From Kumtagia sp964244725 (GTDB lineage: Bacteria; Pseudomonadota; Alphaproteobacteria; Rhizobiales; Rhizobiaceae), in contig CAXTJQ010000010.1 of the NCBI GenBank assembly GCA_964244725.1, positions 62,001 through 126,000 on the forward strand: a DNA stretch of 64,000 bases, read 5' to 3'. Below, piece by piece: positions 58,874-64,000 of the stretch. Within the stretch, counting starts at the first letter, position 1, and each line of letters starts with the position of its first letter. The notes under the pieces are model-generated. The model searched no databases. It was not told the DNA's origin and saw only the letters and a program-made list of their open reading frames with translations. The translations under genes and the position numbers were made by a program.

Positions 58874-60355
58874 CTAGAAGCTGGGGGTTGCGGTCGGAAC
58901 GAAATCGGCCGTGTCGGTCGATTCGTAGTTGAATGTGACGTCTTTCCAGACCTCCAGAGCCGCCTTGAGCGGCGTGCACCATTTCGCCGCCTGTTCGAGG
59001 ATCTGCGTTCCCTCGCGCAGATAGTCGCGGCCCTCGTTGCGGGCGAGGATCATCGCTTCGAGCGCGACGCGATTGGCGGTCGCGCCGGCCTGGATGCCGT
59101 CGGGATGGCCGATCGTGCCGCCGCCGAACTGCAAGACCACGTCCTCGCCGAGATAGTGGATCAGCTGGTGCATCTGCCCGGCATGGATGCCGCCGGACGC
59201 CACCGGCATGACCTTGTTGAGCGAGGCCCATTCCTGGTCGAAGAACAGTCCGGTCTCGAGGTTCTTCGCCGTCCTTTCCTCGCGCAGCGTGTCGTAGAAG
59301 CCCTTGATCATCAGCGGGTCGCCTTCCAGCTTGCCGACGACCGTGCCGGCATGGATGTGGTCGACGCCCGCCATCCGCATCCACTTGCAGATGACGCGGA
59401 AGTTCATGCCGTGGTTCTTCTGGCGCGAATAGGTCGAATTGCCGGCGCGATGCAGGTGCAAGATCATGTCGTTGCGCCGCGCCCATTTGGCCATCGACTG
59501 GATCGCCGTGTAGCCGATCACGAGGTCGATCATGATGATCGCCGACCCGAGCTGCTTGGCGAACTCGGCCCGCTCGTACATCTCCTCCATCGTGCCGGCG
59601 GTGACGTTGAGGTAGTGTCCCTTGACCTCGCCTGTGGCGGCGGCCGCCTTGTTCACCGCCTCCATGCAGTAGAGGTAGCGATCGCGCCAATGCATGAAGG
59701 GCTGCGAATTGATGTTCTCGTCGTCCTTGACGAAGTCGAGCCCGCCCTTCAGCGCCTCGTAGACGACGCGGCCGTAATTTCGGCCGGAAAGCCCGAGTTT
59801 CGGCTTGGTGGTGGCGCCGAGCAGCGGCCGTCCGAACTTGTCGAGCCGTTCGCGCTCGACGACGATGCCGGTCGCGGGACCCTGGAAGGTCTTCAAATAG
59901 GCGACCGGGATGCGCATGTCTTCCAGCCGCAGCGCCTTGACGGCCTTGAAGCCGAACACGTTGCCGATGATCGAGGCGGTGAGGTTGGCGATGGAGCCCG
60001 GCTCGAACAGGTCGAGGTCGTAGCAGATGGTGGCGAAATACTGCTGCTCGGTCTTGGTGCCGGGGCCGGTATTGGGCACCGGCTCGGATTTGATCGCCTT
60101 GGCGCGGTAAAGCTCGCAAGCCGTCAGCCGATCGGTCCAGACCACCGTCCAGGTCGCGGTGGAACTTTCGCCGGCGACGGCGGCGGCCGCCTCCTCGTGG
60201 TCGACGCCGGGCTGTGGCGTGATCCGGAACAGCGCGATCAGGTCAGTGTCCTTGATCTTGTAGTCCGGCTCCCAGTAGCCCATCCTCTTGTAGGGGATGA
60301 CGCCGGATTTGTAGCGGTCCTTGCCTTCGGCCATCGTTTGCGTCTGGACGTTCAT
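58874..60355 (-). CDS. cbbL: RuBisCO large subunit, form IC
   Basis: Catalytic subunit of ribulose bisphosphate carboxylase, 493 residues. Active-site motifs: TKPKLGLSGRNYGRVVYEALKGGLDFVKDDENINSQ, YERAEFAKQLGSAIIMIDLV, the HRAGNSTYSRQ loop and HAGTVVGKLEGD (loop 6). Sequence style and the downstream cbbX indicate the proteobacterial red-type form IC, which supports CO2 fixation with electrons and ATP from photophosphorylation or lithotrophy. Confidence 0.98.
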   Translation of the reverse strand: MNVQTQTMAEGKDRYKSGVIPYKRMGYWEPDYKIKDTDLIALFRITPQPGVDHEEAAAAVAGESSTATWTVVWTDRLTACELYRAKAIKSEPVPNTGPGTKTEQQYFATICYDLDLFEPGSIANLTASIIGNVFGFKAVKALRLEDMRIPVAYLKTFQGPATGIVVERERLDKFGRPLLGATTKPKLGLSGRNYGRVVYEALKGGLDFVKDDENINSQPFMHWRDRYLYCMEAVNKAAAATGEVKGHYLNVTAGTMEEMYERAEFAKQLGSAIIMIDLVIGYTAIQSMAKWARRNDMILHLHRAGNSTYSRQKNHGMNFRVICKWMRMAGVDHIHAGTVVGKLEGDPLMIKGFYDTLREERTAKNLETGLFFDQEWASLNKVMPVASGGIHAGQMHQLIHYLGEDVVLQFGGGTIGHPDGIQAGATANRVALEAMILARNEGRDYLREGTQILEQAAKWCTPLKAALEVWKDVTFNYESTDTADFVPTATPSF

Positions 60356-60397
60356 GGAAGCTGCCTTTCTGCGGTCAGGAGATGTGGGGGGCGTTCA

Positions 60398-61267
60398 TCA
60401 GATGCGTCGCTTGCGGTCCATGAGCTGCAGGATGAGCGGCGTCAGGATGAGCTGCATGGCGATGTCGAGCTTGGTCGCCGGCATCACGATCGTGTTGGCG
60501 CGCGACATGAACGAGTCGTGGATCATCGACAGAAGGTAGGGAAAATCGATGCCGCGCGGATTGGCGAAGCGGATGACCAGCATCGATTCGTCGGCCGTCG
60601 GAATCCAGCGCGCGATGAACGGGTTCGACGTGTCGACGATGGGCACGCGCTGGAAGTTGATGTCGGTCAGCGCGAATTGCGGGATGATGTAGTTCACGTA
60701 GTCGGGCATTCGCCGCAGGATCGTGTCGGTCACGGCTTCGGTCGAATAGCCGCGCGCCGCCTTATCGCGATGAATTTTCTGGATCCACTCCAGGTTGATG
60801 ACCGGCACCACGCCGATCTTGAGGTCGGCGTGGCGCGCGACGTCGACCTTGTCGGTTTTCACGCAGCCATGCAGCCCCTCGTAGAACAAAAGCTCGGAGC
60901 CCGCATCGAACGGCATCCAGTCGGTGAAGGTGCCCGGCTCGGCGCCGTAGAGGGCCGCCTCGTCCGCGTCGTGCACGTAATGCCGTGATTCGCCGCCGCC
61001 CGACCGTCCGTAGGCCGCGAAGACGGATTCCAGCTTTTCGATCAGGTTCGCCTCTTCGTGGAAATGGGTGAAGTTGCGGCCCTGCGCGGTCGCGTCCGTA
61101 ATCTTGTTCTTCATCGCCGCGCGGTCGAAAGCATGGAAGGCGTCGCCCTCGATGTAGACGGCCGCGATCTTTTCGCGTGTGAAGATCTGCTCGAAAATCC
61201 GTTTGACCGACGTCGTGCCTGCCCCTGACGAGCCGGTGATCGAGATGATCGGGTGCTTGGCCGACAT
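60398..61267 (-). CDS. cbbP: Phosphoribulokinase
   Basis: Phosphorylates ribulose 5-phosphate to the RuBisCO substrate. The 289-residue proteobacterial-type enzyme has the P-loop ISITGSSGAGTTSVKRIF, AVYIEGDAFHAFDR, and LFYEGLHGC followed by VINLEWIQKIHRDKAARGYS. ATG at 61267 gives the usual N-terminus SAKHPIISITG. cbbF lies 7 nt upstream, cbbL 42 nt downstream. Confidence 0.97.
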   Translation of the reverse strand: MSAKHPIISITGSSGAGTTSVKRIFEQIFTREKIAAVYIEGDAFHAFDRAAMKNKITDATAQGRNFTHFHEEANLIEKLESVFAAYGRSGGGESRHYVHDADEAALYGAEPGTFTDWMPFDAGSELLFYEGLHGCVKTDKVDVARHADLKIGVVPVINLEWIQKIHRDKAARGYSTEAVTDTILRRMPDYVNYIIPQFALTDINFQRVPIVDTSNPFIARWIPTADESMLVIRFANPRGIDFPYLLSMIHDSFMSRANTIVMPATKLDIAMQLILTPLILQLMDRKRRI

Positions 61268-61274
61268 GACGCCC

Positions 61275-62306
61275 TCAGGTCCTGAACAGGCCGCGATTGC
61301 CAAACAGCGGCGCGCGCTCGGCGATGTTGCTCGGCTCGGTGTGGTAGCGCGCGATGCGCTCGACCTCGTTGGTTGATCCGCACACCATCGGCGTCAGCTG
61401 GTCGAGCGTTTCCGGCACGATGTCGAGAATGTCGTTCTCCGTATCGCTGGCGCTGCCGCCGGCCTGCTCGACCAGCATGGCGATCGGATTGGCCTGGTGC
61501 ACCAGCCCGAGGCGACCCTTCGAGCAACCCTTGCGGGTGTCGGCAGGATCGAGGTAGACACCGCCGCGCATCAGGATGCGGTAGATGTGGGCGACCAGCG
61601 AGGCGCCCCAGCGCATGTCGAAATCGCGCTGCCGCGGGCCGTCGACGCCGCTGATGCAGTCGTCGATATAGAGCCGCACGGCGCCGCCCCAGTGCCGGTA
61701 GTTCGAGGCGTTTATGGCGTATTCGCCAGCGTCGGGCGGGATGGCGCAGCTCTCCCATGCGCGCAGGAAGACGCCGAGGGGGGCCGAGAACACGAAGACA
61801 TGCGTGCCGTTGCCGAGCGTCAGCACGAGCCCGAGCTGTGGCCCGTATACGACGAAGCCTGCCGCCAGTTGCTTGCGGCCAGGTTGACGGAACGTCGCCG
61901 CCGCGTCGTCCGGCACGATGGGCAGAATCGAAAAGATCGTGCCCAGCGCGGCGTTGATGTCGATGTTGGAGAACCCGTCGAGCGGATGGAGCGCGACCGC
62001 GATTTCGGATTCCGCGCCAAGCGCGACCTGCTTTCCCGAATCCGCGTCGAGATAATGCGCCACCGGCGCTTCGCGGACGGCGTCGAGAAAGGCCGCGGCC
62101 GCGCGCGCCTCGAGCACGCCGCGCGGATCGTCCTCGCCGCGCGGCAGGATCGCATCGGCGGCGCCGGGTCCGACATTGCTCATCATCGCCCGAACCTGCA
62201 GGGCCGCCGACGCCAGCGCCCTTATTGTATCGGCAATATCCTGATACGGCGCCTTGCCGGTGAAGGCATAGGAATACAGGAACGCATCCAGCGTCGAAGG
62301 GATCAC
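61275..62306 (-). CDS. cbbF: Fructose-1,6-bisphosphatase (class I)
   Basis: Calvin-cycle phosphatase, 343 residues, first gene of the cbb operon. The metal and substrate motifs are present: ALHPLDGFSNIDINAALGTIFSI (LDG-SN-ID variant of the FBPase core), DDCISGVDGPRQRDFDMRWGASLVAHIYRILMRGGVYLDPAD and GLVHQANPIAMLVEQAGG. In this class the enzyme may also use sedoheptulose bisphosphate. It is divergent from cbbR with CbbR-like motifs between. Confidence 0.95.
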   Translation of the reverse strand: MIPSTLDAFLYSYAFTGKAPYQDIADTIRALASAALQVRAMMSNVGPGAADAILPRGEDDPRGVLEARAAAAFLDAVREAPVAHYLDADSGKQVALGAESEIAVALHPLDGFSNIDINAALGTIFSILPIVPDDAAATFRQPGRKQLAAGFVVYGPQLGLVLTLGNGTHVFVFSAPLGVFLRAWESCAIPPDAGEYAINASNYRHWGGAVRLYIDDCISGVDGPRQRDFDMRWGASLVAHIYRILMRGGVYLDPADTRKGCSKGRLGLVHQANPIAMLVEQAGGSASDTENDILDIVPETLDQLTPMVCGSTNEVERIARYHTEPSNIAERAPLFGNRGLFRT

Positions 62307-62379
62307 GCATCGTCCTCCCGGGCAGCCTCGTCCTCCTCGACGACTCTGCCACGCTGGCAGAAGACAGACCGCGGGAAAC

Positions 62380-62423
62380 TTAGTAAAATTTAATTTCTTT
62401 ACGCGGTCGCTAAAATTTTCATA
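62380..62423. promoter_or_regulatory. Candidate CbbR binding region between cbbF and cbbR
   Basis: A TTA-N7-TTA motif (62380-62392) fits the LysR/CbbR TNA-N7-TNA consensus. A second T-N11-A element lies at 62411-62423 (TAAAATTTTCATA). The whole stretch is markedly AT-rich against the surrounding GC-rich DNA and lies between the divergent starts of cbbF (62306) and cbbR (62432). Confidence 0.65.
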
Positions 62424-62431
62424 GTTGCGCG

Positions 62432-63409
62432 ATGAAAAATGTGACGCTTCGTCAGTTGCGCGCCGTGGAGGCCATCCGGCGTCACGGCAAGGTGGTGACG
62501 GCGGCCGCCGAACTCGGCCTGACGCCTCCGGCGGTCACGCTCCAGCTCCAGCAGGTCGAGCGCGAGGCCGGGCTTTCGCTGTTCGATCGGACGACAGCCG
62601 GCATGCGTCCGACCGCGGCGGGTCTCGCGGTGATCGACGCCGCGCAGGCGATCGAGGAGCGGCTGCGGGTCCTGGTCGACGAGATCGACGCGATCAAGGG
62701 CGTTCGCCGCGGCAGCCTCCGCCTCGGCGTGGTCTCGACGGCCAAGTATTTCGCGCCGCGCCTGATGGCGGCCTTCATGGCCAAGTATCCGGATATCGAA
62801 ATGCGGCTGATCGTGGGCAATCGCTCCGAGACGATCGTCAGCCTGCGCGACCATGACATCGACATCGCGCTGATGGGGCGTCCGCCCGCCGGCGTCCCCG
62901 TGCGCGCCGCGGTGTTCGGCGATCATCCGCTGGTCATCATCGCCGCCCCGGACCATCCCCTGGCCGCCATGCGCGACATCTCCCGGGAAACGATCGCCCG
63001 CGAATCCTTCCTCATGCGCGAGCCGGGCTCCGGAACCCGCATCTCCATGGAAATCTTCATGCGCGACGTGCCGGGCTGGCTCGAACTGCAAGGGATCGAA
63101 CTCGATTCCAACGAGACCATCAAGCAGTCGGTCATGGCCGGGCTGGGCGTCGCCTTCATCTCGGGACATACCGTCGCGTCCGAGCTGGAATCGTCCCGGC
63201 TGGTCATGCTCCACGTGGTGGGAATGCCGGTCCGCCGCCAGTGGTTCGCGGTCTCGCGCAGCGACCGCGCGACGACCCCCGCGATGGCGGCGTTCAATGC
63301 GTTCCTGGCCGAGGAAGGCGCTCGGCATCTGCCGCTGTTCAGCCAGCTTCACGCCGACGCAGGGCCTGAAGCCAGAGACGCAGCAAAATCGCGCCGGTCT
63401 TTTAAATAG
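62432..63409 (+). CDS. cbbR: LysR-type regulator CbbR of the Calvin-cycle operon
   Basis: A 325-residue LysR-family activator. It has an N-terminal winged helix-turn-helix, TLRQLRAVEAIRRHGKVVTAAAELGLTPPAVTLQLQQVEREAGLSLFDR, and a periplasmic-binding-like effector domain beginning GSLRLGVVSTAKYFAPRLMAAFM. The divergent position beside cbbF and this CbbR-style effector start support the assignment. It should sense Calvin-cycle metabolites and activate cbbFPLSX. Confidence 0.95.
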   Translation: MKNVTLRQLRAVEAIRRHGKVVTAAAELGLTPPAVTLQLQQVEREAGLSLFDRTTAGMRPTAAGLAVIDAAQAIEERLRVLVDEIDAIKGVRRGSLRLGVVSTAKYFAPRLMAAFMAKYPDIEMRLIVGNRSETIVSLRDHDIDIALMGRPPAGVPVRAAVFGDHPLVIIAAPDHPLAAMRDISRETIARESFLMREPGSGTRISMEIFMRDVPGWLELQGIELDSNETIKQSVMAGLGVAFISGHTVASELESSRLVMLHVVGMPVRRQWFAVSRSDRATTPAMAAFNAFLAEEGARHLPLFSQLHADAGPEARDAAKSRRSFK

Positions 63410-63446
63410 CATTGACTAATCAATTAGCCGATGCTATTGGAAGTCC

Positions 63447-63815
63447 ATGACCCAGCCATCGTCGATCACAGCCGTCATGCGGACGCTCGCCGACCCGACG
63501 CGCCGAGCCGTATTCGAACGGGTGGTCGGGTCTGACGAGATCACCGTGGTCGAACTGACGAAAGACAGCGGCGTGACGCAGGGCGCCATCTCGCAGCATC
63601 TGAAATCGCTCAAGCTGGCCGGGCTGGTCGCCGAGCGTCCCGAAGGCCGCAACGTTTTTTACCGCGCCCAGCCTGACGGCCTCGCGCCGCTCGTCGACTG
63701 GATGAAGCAGTACGGCGTGTTCTGGAGCGACCGTCTGGACATCCTCGAAAACCTCCTTCGCAAGGAAGATGCGGGCAATTTTCCAACACCACAGTCCAAG
63801 GGAGACAGGACATGA
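63447..63815 (+). CDS. ArsR-family winged-helix regulator
   Basis: A 122-residue small regulator with the ArsR fold: VMRTLADPTRRAVFERVVGSDEITVVELTKDSGVTQGAISQHLKSLKLAGLVAERPEGRNVFYRAQPDGLAPLVDWM. No metal-binding cysteine motif is visible, so it is not a typical metal sensor. The stop overlaps the next gene (ATGA). This regulator plus AHSA1 protein pairing is common in soil bacteria. The short AT-rich inverted stretch TTGACTAATCAATTAG upstream (63413-63428) may be its operator. Confidence 0.9.
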   Translation: MTQPSSITAVMRTLADPTRRAVFERVVGSDEITVVELTKDSGVTQGAISQHLKSLKLAGLVAERPEGRNVFYRAQPDGLAPLVDWMKQYGVFWSDRLDILENLLRKEDAGNFPTPQSKGDRT

Positions 63816-64000
63816 CGACGATGATGAACGAAGCCTATGGCGTGCTGACGGAACCCTCGACGCTGAAGATCGAGCGCCGGTTGCCCGGGCCGATCGAGCG
63901 TGTGTGGGCCTATCTCACGCAGAACGACCTGCGCCGCCAGTGGCTCGCTTCGGGCGAGATGGAGCTGAAAATCGGCGCGCCGTTCGAACTCGTCTGGCGC
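63812..64000 (+). CDS. AHSA1/SRPBCC-family protein, truncated by the window end
   Basis: Only the first 63 codons are in the window: MTTMMNEAYGVLTEPSTLKIER, then RRLPGPIERVWAYLTQNDLRRQWLASGEMELKIG. This is the start of an SRPBCC (Bet v 1-like) domain of the AHSA1 type. The ATG overlaps the ArsR stop codon, and GGGAGACAGG lies just upstream. The function of such pairs is not established in general. Confidence 0.85.
   Translation, partial: MTTMMNEAYGVLTEPSTLKIERRLPGPIERVWAYLTQNDLRRQWLASGEMELKIGAPFELVWR

Overview
The window is a nearly complete photosynthesis gene cluster (PGC) of an alphaproteobacterial purple phototroph, followed by a Calvin-cycle operon. The DNA is GC-rich. The gene order (crtDC / crtEF-bchCXYZ-pufQBALM; bchFNBHLM-lhaA-puhABC-bciE-acsF-puhE-hemA-idi; ppaA-ppsR-bchG-pucC-bchP) is typical of Hyphomicrobiales (Rhizobiales)-type clusters. 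The red-type (form IC) RuBisCO genes with cbbX and the rhizobial-style palindromic repeats agree with that. A Beijerinckiaceae- or Methylocystaceae-like host is possible, but this is inference. The ring-E cyclase present is the oxygen-dependent AcsF with its partner BciE. No bchE, pufC, pufX, crtA or puc genes are visible. This suggests pigment synthesis under oxic or microoxic conditions, an LH1-RC core without a bound tetrahaem cytochrome, and spirilloxanthin-series carotenoids.

Layout. 42-3572 (-): a red-light sensing module of biliverdin-forming haem oxygenase, bacteriophytochrome kinase and FixJ-type regulator. 3736-4932 (-): BciB-like 8-vinyl reductase. 5095-7129 (+): membrane alpha/beta hydrolase and TspO. 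7134-11306 (-): hemC, dxs and hemE, supplying tetrapyrrole and isoprenoid precursors. 11507-11956 (-): pseudoazurin, a periplasmic copper electron carrier. 12170-18679 (+): bchI-bchD-bchO-crtI-crtB-orf52. 18834-21280 (-): crtD-crtC. 21348-31310 (+): crtE-crtF-bchC-bchX-bchY-bchZ-pufQ-pufB-pufA-pufL-pufM. 31444-32412 (+): an unrelated DUF900-type hydrolase. 32419-48604 (-): a 15-gene run from bchF down to idi, mostly translationally coupled. 48901-55069 (+): ppaA-ppsR-bchG-pucC-bchP-orf90. 55081-57210 (-): three genes of no known photosynthetic role. 57311-62306 (-): cbbF-cbbP-cbbL-cbbS-cbbX, with divergent cbbR at 62432. 63447-64000 (+): an ArsR regulator and a truncated AHSA1/SRPBCC gene.

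Regulation can be read from the DNA. PpsR/CrtJ operators (TGT-N12-ACA) occur as tandem pairs separated by exactly 8 bp. Pairs in front of crtD/crtE and bchC match perfectly. Half-degenerate pairs of the same geometry lie in front of dxs, bchI and bchG, and a 7-bp-spaced version lies at crtI. The encoded PpsR keeps two cysteines at the positions of the redox-active pair, and its partner PpaA/AerR has a B12-binding domain. Together with the bacteriophytochrome module, light and oxygen are probably both sensed within the cluster.

The most unusual feature is a family of three palindromic mosaic repeats (105-132 bp). One 132-bp copy lies inside the bchY reading frame and is translated in frame as a Pro-rich/Gly-rich insert of about 45 residues. 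Another supplies the Shine-Dalgarno sequence of cbbX. Also worth attention are the pseudoazurin gene inside a PGC that lacks pufC, the stable hairpins between pufA and pufL, and a crtC gene with no canonical start codon near its conserved N-terminus. No tRNA, rRNA, CRISPR array or insertion sequence was recognised. No stretch longer than 300 bases lacks a gene.
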